Shown here: piece after piece, positions 45,828 to 54,839 of the stretch
Layout of the letters: each line of letters begins with the position of its first letter
Numbering within the stretch: the stretch's first letter is position 1
Source: Paludibacteraceae bacterium
GTDB lineage: Bacteria; Bacteroidota; Bacteroidia; Bacteroidales; Paludibacteraceae
Assembly (NCBI GenBank): GCA_024401475.1
Contig: JAKSKZ010000016.1
Location: 1-64,000 of the forward strand
Reading direction: 5' to 3'
DNA: 64,000 nucleotides
The notes under the pieces: generated by a model
What the model was told of the DNA's origin: nothing
The model's input: only the letters and a program-made list of their open reading frames with translations
Databases searched by the model: none
Translations under genes and position numbers: made by a program

Positions 45828-46739
45828 ATGGAAAGACAGACTAAACATCGGGCAATTTTGGCTGTGGGCTATTTTATGGGGCTATTGTCGGGCGCGGCAT
45901 ACGGCACCAACCCGTTGTTTGGCAAGCCATTGATAGATGCTGGAGTCTCTATTTTGACTATGCTCTTTTTTAGGTACTTCATGTCGGCCCTAATTATTGG
46001 GGCTTGGATTCTTCTCAGTCGGAATTCACTGAAGGTGACTTTGCGCAGCTTCGGATGGCTTACGTTGTTGGGCATGTTGTTTGCCATCAGCAGTTTGGCC
46101 TTGTTTGCCTCTTATTGTTATATTCCATCGGGGTTTGCTACTACATTGATCTATCTTTATCCTGTATTGGTGGCTTTGCTGATGGTGATGCTGAAGGTCT
46201 ATCCGACGAAACAGACGTGGCTCTCCATCTTCGTGACATTCATAGGCGTCGTCCTTCTGTGCAGCCCGGGAGATAATCTCAGTTTTCATCCGATAGGAGT
46301 ATCATTAGCATTGCTTTCTGCTCTCTCTTATGCAGGCTATTTTGTGATAGTGAATAGGGTGAAATCAATAAGGCTAGTTCCTCCTTATATGATAACTTTT
46401 TATTCGTTGTTGATGGGCTCTTGCCTCTTCTTATGTTGTTTGGTCGTTTTGAATGTCGATTTCAGAGTGGGATTAGATCGATTGGATAGTTGGGGATGCT
46501 TGCTAGGCTTGGCATTGATTCCCACGACTGTGGCGTTGTTGGGATTGACCATCTCAACCCGTTTGATAGGCGCCACGAAAGCGTCGGTGCTTGGAGTTAC
46601 CGAGCCGCTCACATCCATCTTGATTGGAACTTTCCTTTTTGATGAACCAATGACGATGAATGTGGTGGTTGGTGTTTTCTTATGTCTTGTGGCGATTGTA
46701 TTTTTGATCGTTTCTCCTTCGAAAAAGGCTCTGTCGTAG
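45828..46739 (+). CDS. EamA / DMT-superfamily membrane transporter (303 aa)
   Basis: The ATG at 45828 was chosen; the 7-codon upstream extension needs a TTG. The protein has about ten hydrophobic segments arranged as two related halves of five, the EamA layout. The first half starts LAVGYFMGLLSGAAYGTNPLF and contains YIPSGFATTLIYLYPVLVAL, matching the conserved Pro-containing TM4. The second half contains ALLSALSYAGYFVIVNR and ASVLGVTEPLTSILIG. The family exports metabolites or amino acids across the inner membrane; the substrate cannot be read. It is preceded by palindromic repeats and followed by a palindrome cluster, and appears monocistronic. Confidence 0.85.
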   Translation: MERQTKHRAILAVGYFMGLLSGAAYGTNPLFGKPLIDAGVSILTMLFFRYFMSALIIGAWILLSRNSLKVTLRSFGWLTLLGMLFAISSLALFASYCYIPSGFATTLIYLYPVLVALLMVMLKVYPTKQTWLSIFVTFIGVVLLCSPGDNLSFHPIGVSLALLSALSYAGYFVIVNRVKSIRLVPPYMITFYSLLMGSCLFLCCLVVLNVDFRVGLDRLDSWGCLLGLALIPTTVALLGLTISTRLIGATKASVLGVTEPLTSILIGTFLFDEPMTMNVVVGVFLCLVAIVFLIVSPSKKALS

Positions 46740-46784
46740 TATATGACTGATTTGTTTGCTTGTAAACGAGAATCAATGTGTTAA

Positions 46785-46939
46785 TTCCCTAAAGGGAAAC
46801 CATTTTAGAGATTTGTTTGGTTTCTACCAACGTAAAATCCCTAAAGGGATATCGGTATCATTACGCCGTTAGGCGTTTAATATGGGTAGAACCACAATGC
46901 ATTGACCCCAACGATTCCCCGTAGGGGATTAACATTGTG
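46785..46939. repeat. Cluster of four short palindromes between convergent genes
   Basis: TTCCCTAAAGGGAA (46785-46798), ATCCCTAAAGGGAT (46837-46850), ACGCCGTTAGGCGT (46863-46876) and ATTCCCCGTAGGGGAT (46914-46929) follow one another. The last is enclosed by CACAATG at 46894 and CATTGTG at 46933, which could form a larger cruciform. They lie between genes that converge (EamA plus strand, DUF4015 minus strand) and may act as transcript ends or REP-like elements. Confidence 0.65.
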
Positions 46940-46990
46940 CGTAATCAGTCTCAAAATAGAACATAGCCTTCGAAAAAGGAGGTTTGATTA

Positions 46991-48355
46991 CTATTGGTTT
47001 GCCGTGTCTTGCTCCGTCTCGTTGAGTTTCGGTTCAACTTTCAATAAGGGCGCTTGTTTTGCTGAAGAGTCTTGTTTTGTGCTTTCATTACTCTTGCTTT
47101 TTGCGGTCAATGCCTGTTTTACATAACTATAACGGTTGGATGCGTTCCACAAAATCCACTCTTCGTAGCCTGCGTCATAAACAGCTTGGATTTGCTGCCT
47201 TAATTGTGCACTACCGTATGTGATGTGACCTTTCACCCAAGGTGCGGAAAAACACTGCAGCCAAGGTCGAATGATGGCCGAAGGTACGGAGTCGCCCAAT
47301 GTCTGGATCTGCTTTTTTGACAGTTCCATTGCCCCTTTGATAGTCCCGTATGGATGCGCGTCGGGCACGTCAAGTCCGAAGGTGCGAGGGCCGTAGTGGG
47401 AAGGGTAAATCATAGGGTAGAGAGCGTCCGCCTTGGTGGCCAAATCTACATAGTCTTGGCCTGTCCTATCTCTGTCTGTGTCGCTGCCGATAACAGTTCC
47501 AAAGAGGTCGGCACCGAAAATGATGTCCTTTTTGTGTAAACGTTCGTTCACATAATCGAAGAAGTCGTTTAATCCATCCTCTCTTGGATAGGTCGTTAAA
47601 TCAACGCCATAGTCGGCTTTGTTGGCGTCATCGCCGATGGGGAAGCGGACGTAGTCGAATTGGATTTCGTCGAATCCATCTTTTGTGGCTTGCTCTGAGA
47701 GGTCGCAGAGGTACTCCCAAACCTCTTTCTTGTATGGGTTCACCCAAGGTTGTCCTTTTCCGTCGGTGACAGGCGCTCCGTTAGGTTTGCACAGGGCTAA
47801 CTCTGGTTTGTTTTTTGCTAAGACGGGGTCTTTGAAGCAGACAATACGGCCGATGACATAAATGCCTTTTTCGTGAAGTTCTTGTATGAGTCCGGGCATG
47901 TCGCGCACATAGCGTACGCAAGCATTCATGTCTTGGGCTAATTGGTTGTCGATTTTGTAGGTGACTTTTCCTCCGTCGTTTTTAATGTCAAGCACGATGG
48001 CATTCATTTCCGTAGAGGTGATGAGTTCCACCAACTCCTTCATTCTCTTGGTGCCGGCTGTCGGCCCTGTGATATAGATGCCTTTCACTTTCACATTGGG
48101 CTTGAGAAGTTTGCCTGCCTTGTATGTTTGACGAACAATTTTTGGATGTGCATATACGATGGAATCTGTGGCAATGCTGTCTTTTGTTGTCGAATCAGCC
48201 TTGGTTGAATCTATTTTGATTGTTATGCTGTCTGTTTTTTCTGCCTTGCTGGTAGTGTCTACGTCCGTTGATGAGGTTTTGTTATTTGCGGATTCTCCAC
48301 ATCCAATCAACAAAATGCCGGAAAAAATGAGACCGGCCATCCATCTTTTTCTCAT
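46991..48355 (-). CDS. Putative glycoside hydrolase-like lipoprotein, DUF4015 type (454 aa)
   Basis: The ATG at 48355 gives a lipoprotein signal (MRKRWMAGLIFSGILLIGC). A longer reading to 48484 lacks a signal and runs through the putative promoter. A Ser/Thr/Lys/Asp-rich tether covers ~20-85. The TIM-barrel-like domain follows: GIYITGPTAGTKRMKELVEL, MNAIVLDIKNDGG, GIYVIGRIVCFKDP, then DEIQFDYVRFP, IIFGADLFGTVIG, DALYPMIYPSHYGP, IIRPWLQCF and EWILWNASNRY. These match the DUF4015 glycoside-hydrolase-like family, with Asp and Glu at barrel strand ends as candidate catalytic residues. The substrate is unknown. A charged Ser/Lys/Glu tail follows the domain. It is a predicted membrane-anchored, monocistronic gene. 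Confidence 0.8.
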   Translation of the reverse strand: MRKRWMAGLIFSGILLIGCGESANNKTSSTDVDTTSKAEKTDSITIKIDSTKADSTTKDSIATDSIVYAHPKIVRQTYKAGKLLKPNVKVKGIYITGPTAGTKRMKELVELITSTEMNAIVLDIKNDGGKVTYKIDNQLAQDMNACVRYVRDMPGLIQELHEKGIYVIGRIVCFKDPVLAKNKPELALCKPNGAPVTDGKGQPWVNPYKKEVWEYLCDLSEQATKDGFDEIQFDYVRFPIGDDANKADYGVDLTTYPREDGLNDFFDYVNERLHKKDIIFGADLFGTVIGSDTDRDRTGQDYVDLATKADALYPMIYPSHYGPRTFGLDVPDAHPYGTIKGAMELSKKQIQTLGDSVPSAIIRPWLQCFSAPWVKGHITYGSAQLRQQIQAVYDAGYEEWILWNASNRYSYVKQALTAKSKSNESTKQDSSAKQAPLLKVEPKLNETEQDTANQ

Positions 48356-48397
48356 ATAAGTGTAAATCTCTTTCTGTGAATGATTTGAATTTTGAAA

Positions 48398-48405
48398 CAA
48401 AAGTA
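48398..48405 (-). promoter_or_regulatory. Putative -7 box of the DUF4015 lipoprotein gene
   Basis: Plus-strand CAAAAGTA reads TACTTTTG on the minus strand, 43 nt upstream of the start at 48355. No clear -33 element is seen. Confidence 0.35.
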
Positions 48406-48459
48406 AGAAAAACCTTTGTAAGAGGGACGCCTTTTCTTTCCATTTGTGGCAAAAAACAG

Positions 48460-48467
48460 TAAATTTG
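48460..48467 (+). promoter_or_regulatory. Putative -7 box of the vWA gene
   Basis: TAAATTTG matches TAnnTTTG, 69 nt upstream of the ATG at 48536. A TTTG at 48443 is too close (13 nt) for a standard -33 box, so only the -7 element is proposed. Confidence 0.3.
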
Positions 48468-48535
48468 TAAATGTCTTTTCTCATAATGACACAAGGGGAG
48501 TCTCTGAATATTTTGTTTAATTAAATTGAATAGGT

Positions 48536-49354
48536 ATGGGAAGTGGTTTTTATTCTTATAAGACGGCAGCTGTCCGTCGCGTCAGCCTATACGAAGAGGT
48601 TGAAACAACACAAATTTTTAAAAATAGATCGATGGTGAAGTCTATGGATCCATCGGGAGTTGTTCGTGAATGTCGTGAAACCGCAGAGCATCCTGATGTC
48701 TTGCCAATCATTATCGGTTTGGATGTGACAGGCTCCATGGGGCATATTCCTGCTAACCTAATAAAGAATGATTTTCCGGATGTGATGAAAAAGATCTTGG
48801 ACGAGGGAATTCCTTGTCCTCAGCTTTGTTTCACGGCATACGGCGACCATGAATGTGATGATGCTCCGTTACAAGTCGGTCAGTTCGAGGCAAGTGATGA
48901 GTTGATGGAAAAATGGCTTACCTCTATCTATTTGGAGGGAGGCGGCGGTGGCAACGATGGCGAGAGTACGTCGTTGGTTCACTACTTCGCAGCTTATCAT
49001 ACGTCTTGCGATGCGATCACCCAAAGGGGGCAAAAGGGTTTGCTTATCACCATTGGCGACGAGCCAGATTTACGTTTTTATCCTAAAAATGCATTGAAAA
49101 ATATTTTTGGCGGAGCTCAAGTGGATATGACTTCTGAGGAGATTTTGGCTAAGGCCCAGGAAAATTGGGAGGTTTATCATATCAACGTTTTGGATTATAG
49201 CGGACGTTTGAAAGGTACGAAAGAGAATTGGAAGAACCTTTTGGGCGACCATTATATTGAAGTGGAGTCAAATACAGATACGAATGTTTCGAATGTCATC
49301 TCTTATTTGGCAATTGAGCATTATAAAAAGTATGCCAAAACTCAACAAGTTTGA
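48536..49354 (+). CDS. vWA (MIDAS) domain protein (272 aa)
   Basis: The protein has no signal peptide or membrane segment, so it is cytosolic. After an N-terminal segment (NRSMVKSMDPSGVVRECRE), residues ~55-265 form a von Willebrand A fold. The metal site DVTGSMG starts at Asp63. Then come CFTAYGDHECDDAPLQVGQF, the loop EGGGGGNDGES (candidate further metal ligands) and LLITIGDEPDLRF. The PLQVGQFE and GGGGNDGES features resemble a vWA subgroup I associate with phage and bacterial accessory genes. vWA domains bind protein partners through a divalent metal. The next gene begins 7 nt after the stop, so partnership with the adenylosuccinate-synthetase-like protein is likely. Confidence 0.75.
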   Translation: MGSGFYSYKTAAVRRVSLYEEVETTQIFKNRSMVKSMDPSGVVRECRETAEHPDVLPIIIGLDVTGSMGHIPANLIKNDFPDVMKKILDEGIPCPQLCFTAYGDHECDDAPLQVGQFEASDELMEKWLTSIYLEGGGGGNDGESTSLVHYFAAYHTSCDAITQRGQKGLLITIGDEPDLRFYPKNALKNIFGGAQVDMTSEEILAKAQENWEVYHINVLDYSGRLKGTKENWKNLLGDHYIEVESNTDTNVSNVISYLAIEHYKKYAKTQQV

Positions 49355-49361
49355 TTTTTAG

Positions 49362-50492
49362 GTGAAAAGGCATATTGTCATCGGCTCTCTGTTTGGGGAC
49401 GAAGGGAAGGGTGTTGCCGTTCAATGGCTTTGTAAAAAGTCATTGGCGGAGGGACACCGACCTTTGGTTGTCCGTTTCACGGGCGGACCACAAGCGGCTC
49501 ATACTGTATGCACTGAGTTGAATGGCACCGAGCAAACGCATGTATTCGCTTCTTTTGGATCGGGCACTCTTTTGGGTGTGCCCACAATCTATCGTTCCTC
49601 TTCGTTGATAGATCCGATTTGTATGAAGAACGAATGGGAGGTGTTGGATGCAAAACAATCACCGTGTCCGATTATAGATGTTCGTCGTGCTCCGATTATT
49701 ACGCCTTACGATGTAGAGGCAAATCGTAACGATTCCCAAAACAGGAGTGATGGCACTTGTGGAAAGGGCGTCTATATGGCGTGGAAAAGAACGCACTCGG
49801 GAGTCTGCTTTACGATTAACGATCACCCTGAAACCATTTTAAATCACGTCTCTGCTTATTATGGAGTGGAACGTTATCTTCCTTATGATGAGATGTTTGT
49901 TGAGGCTTTTGATTTTCTTAGGGAAAAGAGTGTAAGTTTGGAGGAGGAGGCATTTGATGATTTGATTTTTGAGTCAACTCAGGGCTTGTTGTTGGATGCA
50001 GAGAGAGGATTTTTGCCTCATGTCACGGCTACGTCGACGGGATTGAACGCTTTAGAAGATGCAGACATAGAAGAGTCGGATGTTTATTTTGTAGTTCGTA
50101 CTTACCTTACTCGTCACGGAAATGGCTACGAGCCGAAGACTATGGATGGGTATGAGTTAGATGACGTTGAAAATGAGACGAATGTTCTCAATGAATTTCA
50201 GGGCCGCTTTAAAACAGGTGTGTTCGATTTCGATTTGTTGAATGAAGCATTTGCAAGGCATGACATAGCTTCCTATCGCAATTGCCGCATACACATGGCA
50301 GTCACACATCTCGATGTTGTTTTGCAAAATGGTGCGATGAATTATTTGCAAAATGGTGATCTGTACCAGTTGCCAATGTCGTCTGAAGCTTCTTATGAAT
50401 CAATTATTCGCCTGTTTAGAAAAAATGTTTCGCTACCTATTACTTCTATTGTTGGATGTGATTCTCCCAAAGGGGAATTTCACCAGTTTTAG
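49362..50492 (+). CDS. Divergent adenylosuccinate synthetase-like protein (376 aa)
   Basis: The start is GTG at 49362; the P-loop begins so close that no later start is possible. The P-loop FGDEGKG has Asp13 and Lys16, and His47 lies in GGPQAAHTV, where PurA has GGHNAGHT. FESTQGLLLDAERGFLPHVT matches PurA's FEGAQGTLLDIDHG region. VVRTYLTRHGNGYEP matches its KAYSTRVGAGPFP, and VTHLDVV replaces TKLDVL (Lys to His). The GTTGRGIGPAY loop is altered to GTCGKGVYM. Length is 376, against ~430 for PurA, because a C-terminal-half segment is missing. The GTP and IMP sites thus appear partly kept while substrate-contacting loops differ. It may ligate a different amino acid or nucleotide, or be a sensor. 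The gene is coupled to the vWA gene; a canonical purA is not in this window. Confidence 0.75.
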   Translation: MKRHIVIGSLFGDEGKGVAVQWLCKKSLAEGHRPLVVRFTGGPQAAHTVCTELNGTEQTHVFASFGSGTLLGVPTIYRSSSLIDPICMKNEWEVLDAKQSPCPIIDVRRAPIITPYDVEANRNDSQNRSDGTCGKGVYMAWKRTHSGVCFTINDHPETILNHVSAYYGVERYLPYDEMFVEAFDFLREKSVSLEEEAFDDLIFESTQGLLLDAERGFLPHVTATSTGLNALEDADIEESDVYFVVRTYLTRHGNGYEPKTMDGYELDDVENETNVLNEFQGRFKTGVFDFDLLNEAFARHDIASYRNCRIHMAVTHLDVVLQNGAMNYLQNGDLYQLPMSSEASYESIIRLFRKNVSLPITSIVGCDSPKGEFHQF

Positions 50493-50512
50493 AAATCTCT
50501 AATTTTTTGATG

Positions 50513-50536
50513 ATAAAGAGGTAATCCCTTTATTTT
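50513..50536 (+). terminator. Weak terminator hairpin after the PurA-like gene
   Basis: ATAAAGAGG and CCCTTTAT pair with one bulged A around a TAAT loop and are followed by TTTT, 20 nt after the stop codon. Confidence 0.45.
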
Positions 50537-50592
50537 GACATTTGGATTGTACAAAATTGTGCTATGTTAAGGTGTGTGGTTGGATTTTTTTG

Positions 50593-50600
50593 TATTTTTG
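50593..50600 (+). promoter_or_regulatory. Putative -7 box of the lysS operon
   Basis: TATTTTTG matches TAnnTTTG, 46 nt upstream of the lysS ATG. The -33 region (TGTG around 50573) is weak. Confidence 0.4.
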
Positions 50601-50645
50601 CAAACATTTGGATAATTATCAAGAGATAAATATAATTATAGACTG

Positions 50646-52370
50646 ATGAGTTTATTGGATTTGAGTGAACAGGAAATCCTAAGGCGTGAGAGCCTAAAGG
50701 AGTTGCGGGCAATGGGTATAGATCCATATCCTGCTGCAGAATATGTCGTTACTGATTATTCGACAAATATCAAAAGTGAGTTCTCTGACGACGCTCCACG
50801 CAAGGAGGTATCAATTGCAGGACGTGTGATGAGCCGCCGTATCATGGGTAAGGCATCGTTCATGGAGTTGCAGGATAGCAAAGGCCGTGTTCAGGTCTAT
50901 ATCTCTCGTGATGATCTTTGTCCTGGAGAAAACAAGGACACATATAACGTGGTTTTCAAAAAGTTGCTCGACATTGGTGACTTTGTAGGAATCAAAGGAT
51001 TCGTGTTCCGTACGCAAATGGGAGAAATCTCCGTTCATGCAGAGGAATTGACCGTTTTGAGCAAGAGCCTTAAGCCGCTTCCAATCGTAAAATATAAGGA
51101 TGGTGTAGCGTACGACGCATTCGACGACCCTGAACTTCGTTACCGTCAGCGTTATGTTGACTTGGTGGTGAACGAAGGTGTAAAGGAGACATTCTTGAAG
51201 CGTGCTACCATCGTCCGCACTATACGCAACATTTTGGACAACGCAGGATATACGGAGGTTGACACTCCAATCCTTCAAAGTATCGCAGGTGGTGCATCTG
51301 CCCGTCCATTCATCACGCATTTCAATGCTCTTAACCAAGATATGTACATGCGTATCGCTACGGAGCTTTACTTGAAGCGCCTTATCGTAGGTGGTTTCGA
51401 GGGAGTTTACGAGATGGGAAAGAACTTCCGTAACGAGGGTATGGATAAGACTCACAACCCTGAGTTCACTTGTATGGAACTTTACGTCTCTTACAAGGAT
51501 TTGAATTGGGGTATGGACTTCACAGAGAAGATGCTTGAGCAGATCTGTATCGCAGCCAACGGTAAGCCGGAGGTTGAGATCGATGGTAAGGTTATCTCGT
51601 TCAAGGCTCCGTTCCGTCGTCTTCCTATCCTTGACGCCATCAAGGAGAAGACGGGTTATGATCTATATCCGATGAGCGAGGAAGAAATCCGCGAGACCGC
51701 TAAGAAACTCGGTATCGAGGTTGACGAGACGATGGGTAAGGGCAAACTTATCGACGAAATCTTCGGAGAGACTTGTGAGGGTGACTTCATCCAACCTACA
51801 TTCATCTGCGACTATCCAGTCGAGATGTCTCCGCTTACCAAGATGCACCGCTCTAAGCCAGGTTTGACAGAGCGTTTTGAGTTGATGGTCAATGGTAAGG
51901 AGCTTGCAAATGCATATTCGGAGCTTAACGACCCAATCGATCAGGAACAGAGATTCATCGACCAGATGAAACTTGCCGATAAGGGCGACGATGAAGCGAT
52001 GATCATCGACCACGACTTCCTTCGTGCTCTTCAATATGGTATGCCTCCAACATTCGGTATTGGTATCGGTATCGACCGTTTGGTGATGCTTATGACTGGT
52101 AAGTTCGCTATCGGTGAGGTAATGTTGTTCCCTCAAATGAAGCCTGAGGTGACACAAGCGAAGGATGCAAAGTCAAAGTATGTGGAACTTGGTATTCCTG
52201 AAGAGTGGGTTGAAGTAATCCAAAAGGCAGGTTTCTTGACAATCGAAAGCTTGAAGGAGTGTAATCCAAACAAGTTGCACCAAGATATTTGCGGCTTGAA
52301 TAAGAAATATAAACTTGATTTGGCTAACCCTGCTCGCGAAGAGGTCGCAGAGTGGATTAGCAAAATTTGA
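50646..52370 (+). CDS. lysS: Lysyl-tRNA synthetase, class II
   Basis: A cytosolic enzyme charging tRNA-Lys with lysine using ATP. An N-terminal OB-fold tRNA anticodon-binding domain covers ~50-160 (VSIAGRVMSRRIMGKASFMEL, then DSKGRVQVYI). Class II motif 1 lies around EVDTPILQSIAGGASARPFI. Motif 2 is GKNFRNEGMDKTHNPEFT. Motif 3 is GIGIGIDRLVMLMTG near 480. At 574 residues it is longer than E. coli LysS (505) because of an extra C-terminal extension after motif 3 (~residues 505-574, VELGIPEEWVEVIQKAGF), as expected for Bacteroidales LysS. It is the first gene of lysS-gpsA-pgi. Confidence 0.95.
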   Translation: MSLLDLSEQEILRRESLKELRAMGIDPYPAAEYVVTDYSTNIKSEFSDDAPRKEVSIAGRVMSRRIMGKASFMELQDSKGRVQVYISRDDLCPGENKDTYNVVFKKLLDIGDFVGIKGFVFRTQMGEISVHAEELTVLSKSLKPLPIVKYKDGVAYDAFDDPELRYRQRYVDLVVNEGVKETFLKRATIVRTIRNILDNAGYTEVDTPILQSIAGGASARPFITHFNALNQDMYMRIATELYLKRLIVGGFEGVYEMGKNFRNEGMDKTHNPEFTCMELYVSYKDLNWGMDFTEKMLEQICIAANGKPEVEIDGKVISFKAPFRRLPILDAIKEKTGYDLYPMSEEEIRETAKKLGIEVDETMGKGKLIDEIFGETCEGDFIQPTFICDYPVEMSPLTKMHRSKPGLTERFELMVNGKELANAYSELNDPIDQEQRFIDQMKLADKGDDEAMIIDHDFLRALQYGMPPTFGIGIGIDRLVMLMTGKFAIGEVMLFPQMKPEVTQAKDAKSKYVELGIPEEWVEVIQKAGFLTIESLKECNPNKLHQDICGLNKKYKLDLANPAREEVAEWISKI

Positions 52371-52372
52371 TT

Positions 52373-53374
52373 ATGGAGGTAAAAGAACCAAAAATAGCAG
52401 TTTTGGGTGGTGGTAGCTGGGCTACTGCCATCGCCAAAATTTGTCTGATGAATCCGGAACGAAGTATCAATTGGTATCTTCGCAGGCAAGACCAAATTGA
52501 CGATTTCAAACGCCTCGGACGAAATCCGTCGTATTTGTCATCTGTTCAATTTGATACGAACAGAATCAATTTCAACGCCGATTTGAATGAAGTGGTAAGG
52601 ACATCAGACATCTTGATCTTCGCCACTCCATCCCCATTCTTGAAGTCTCACCTTCAGAAATTGACGGAATCGTTGAGTGATAAGATTGTCGTCTCTGCCA
52701 TCAAAGGTATCGTGCCGGATGAAAATATGATTATATCGGATTATTTCCGTACGGTTTATAATGTGTCGGACGATAATCTGATGGTCATCTCTGGTCCGTG
52801 TCACGCAGAGGAGGTGGCTTTGGCCCGGCTTTCTTATTTGACCATCGGTTGCCAAAACAGGGAGAACGGCAAATTGTTGGCCGGAATGATGGCTTGTAAC
52901 TTTGTGAAGACGGCTGTTATTGATGATGTGGATGGTTTGGAGTATGCTTCTGTATTGAAGAACGTCTATGCCATCGCAGCGGGTCTTTGCCACGGTTTGA
53001 AGTATGGCGACAACTTCCAAGCCGTGCTTATCTCGAATGCCATTCAGGAGATGCTCCGATTCATCAACATTGTGAGCCAAAAGCATAGAAACATCAAGGA
53101 GTCGGCTTATTTGGGCGACTTGTTGGTGACGGCTTACTCCAAGTTTAGCCGTAACCGCACGTTTGGAACGATGATTGGTAAGGGCTACTCGGTGAAGACT
53201 GCTCAATTGGAGATGGAGATGATCGCTGAAGGTTATTATGGTACAAAATGTATCAAGGAGATCAATGAACGGTACAAGGTCAACATGCCGATTTTGGATG
53301 CCGTTTACAACATCCTTTACGGCAAGATTTCTCCAGCCATTGAGGTTAAATTATTGACGGACTACTTGCGTTGA
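52373..53374 (+). CDS. gpsA: Glycerol-3-phosphate dehydrogenase [NAD(P)+]
   Basis: The enzyme reduces dihydroxyacetone phosphate to sn-glycerol-3-phosphate for phospholipid synthesis. The ATG at 52373 lies two bases after the lysS stop, so translation is coupled. A Rossmann motif (AVLGGGSWATAIAKI) lies at ~9-23. FATPSPFLKSHLQ and VVSAIKGIVPDE match conserved cofactor and phosphate contacts, and ISGPCHAEEVALA corresponds to the GPS/CFA.E motif. The catalytic Lys is expected in YASVLKNVYAIAAGL. Length 333 is normal for the family. The pairing with lysS and pgi is a recurrent Bacteroidales arrangement. Confidence 0.93.
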   Translation: MEVKEPKIAVLGGGSWATAIAKICLMNPERSINWYLRRQDQIDDFKRLGRNPSYLSSVQFDTNRINFNADLNEVVRTSDILIFATPSPFLKSHLQKLTESLSDKIVVSAIKGIVPDENMIISDYFRTVYNVSDDNLMVISGPCHAEEVALARLSYLTIGCQNRENGKLLAGMMACNFVKTAVIDDVDGLEYASVLKNVYAIAAGLCHGLKYGDNFQAVLISNAIQEMLRFINIVSQKHRNIKESAYLGDLLVTAYSKFSRNRTFGTMIGKGYSVKTAQLEMEMIAEGYYGTKCIKEINERYKVNMPILDAVYNILYGKISPAIEVKLLTDYLR

Positions 53375-53416
53375 TTCGTCGCTTAAGATTAGATTTTTCG
53401 TAAATAACAAAATAGA

Positions 53417-54763
53417 ATGGAAAACATTAAATTGAACATTGAAAACGCATTCCCTTTCATCTGTAAGGATTGCGTTAATGCTTATGAGTCAAAGGTAAAG
53501 GAGTGCATGGAAATGTTGCACAAGGGTACTGGTCTTGGAAACGATTTCTTGGGCTGGTTGAACTTGCCATCTTCTATCACTGAGAAGTTTATGGACGAGG
53601 TTATCGCAGTTGCCAACGATTTGCGTAGCCGTTGCGAGGTTGTTGTTGTCGCTGGTATCGGTGGTAGCTACCTTGGTGCTCGTTCTGTAATCGATGCACT
53701 TTCAAACTATTTCGGCTGGTTGCAACAGGACAAGAAGAATCCTGTTATCGTATTTGCTGGAAACAACATCGGTGAGGATTATTTGGCTGAACTTTCTGCT
53801 TACTTGAAGAATAAGGAGTTCGGTATCATCAATATCTCTAAGTCAGGTACTACTACTGAGACTGCTTTGGCATTCCGTATCTTGAAGACTCAATTGGAGA
53901 ACCAATGTGGTAAGGCAGAGGCTAAGAACCGTATTGTGGCTGTTACAGACGCTGCTAAGGGTGCTCTTCGTAAGCTTTCTACTCAAGAGGGTTACAGAAC
54001 ATTCGTAATTCCTGATAATGTTGGTGGTCGTTTTTCTGTATTGACTCCAGTAGGTTTGCTCCCTATCGCAGTGGCTGGCTTCGACATCAAGAAGTTGGTG
54101 GGTGGTGCTCAAGACGCAGAGAAGTTCTGTGGTGCTGACGTTCCATTCGAGAAGAACCCTGCTGCTATCTATGCTGCCGTTCGTAACGAATTGTACAAGA
54201 AGGGTAAGAAGATCGAGATCTTGGTTAACTACCATCCTAAATTGCACTACATCGGTGAGTGGTGGAAGCAACTTTACGGAGAGTCTGAGGGTAAGGACTT
54301 GAAGGGTATTTTCCCTGCTGCTGTTGACTACTCAACAGACCTTCACTCAATGGGTCAATGGGTTCAGGAAGGTGAGCGTACTATCTTCGAGACAGTTATC
54401 TCAATCAAGTCTCCTAAGTACAAGGTAGAGGTTCCTTCTGATGCTGAGAACTTGGACGGTTTGAACTTCTTGGCTGGTAAGCGTGTTGACGAGGTGAACA
54501 AGATGGCAGAGTTGGGTGTAACATTGGCTCACATCGACGGTCAAGTTCCTAACATCCACATTGAAATGCCAGAGTTGAACGAGTACTACATCGGTCAATT
54601 GTTCTACTTCTTCGAGAAGGCTTGTGGTATCAGCGGTTATTTGTTGGAGGTTAATCCATTCAACCAACCAGGTGTTGAGGCTTACAAGAAGAACATGTTC
54701 GCATTGCTTGGCAAGCCAGGTTACGAGAAGGAGACTGAGGCTATCAAGGCAAGATTGAAGTAA
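53417..54763 (+). CDS. pgi: Glucose-6-phosphate isomerase
   Basis: The enzyme interconverts glucose-6-phosphate and fructose-6-phosphate in glycolysis and gluconeogenesis. At 448 residues it is the short bacterial form. Conserved blocks are [19 protein letters not shown] (~74-92), [18 protein letters not shown] (sugar-phosphate loop), [20 protein letters not shown] (signature 1) and the C-terminal [18 protein letters not shown]. The catalytic Glu is expected in the ~285-320 region (GMGQ-like [15 protein letters not shown]). Codon use is strongly biased, as in a highly expressed gene. It lies 42 nt after gpsA, and a terminator follows 23 nt after the stop. Confidence 0.95.
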   Translation: MENIKLNIENAFPFICKDCVNAYESKVKECMEMLHKGTGLGNDFLGWLNLPSSITEKFMDEVIAVANDLRSRCEVVVVAGIGGSYLGARSVIDALSNYFGWLQQDKKNPVIVFAGNNIGEDYLAELSAYLKNKEFGIINISKSGTTTETALAFRILKTQLENQCGKAEAKNRIVAVTDAAKGALRKLSTQEGYRTFVIPDNVGGRFSVLTPVGLLPIAVAGFDIKKLVGGAQDAEKFCGADVPFEKNPAAIYAAVRNELYKKGKKIEILVNYHPKLHYIGEWWKQLYGESEGKDLKGIFPAAVDYSTDLHSMGQWVQEGERTIFETVISIKSPKYKVEVPSDAENLDGLNFLAGKRVDEVNKMAELGVTLAHIDGQVPNIHIEMPELNEYYIGQLFYFFEKACGISGYLLEVNPFNQPGVEAYKKNMFALLGKPGYEKETEAIKARLK

Positions 54764-54786
54764 TAATTCTCAATCATATATAATTT

Positions 54787-54819
54787 AGAAGGCATGGGCG
54801 AAAACTCATGCCTTCTTTG
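54787..54819 (+). terminator. Rho-independent terminator after pgi
   Basis: AGAAGGCATG pairs perfectly with CATGCCTTCT around a 10-nt loop and is followed by TTTG. It ends the lysS-gpsA-pgi transcript. Confidence 0.7.
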
Positions 54820-54839
54820 TCTAATTAGTACGATTTCTT

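Noticed and set aside
48356..48484. N-terminal extension of the DUF4015 lipoprotein by 43 codons
   Set aside because: The extension would hide the lipoprotein signal and overlap the putative promoter at 48398.
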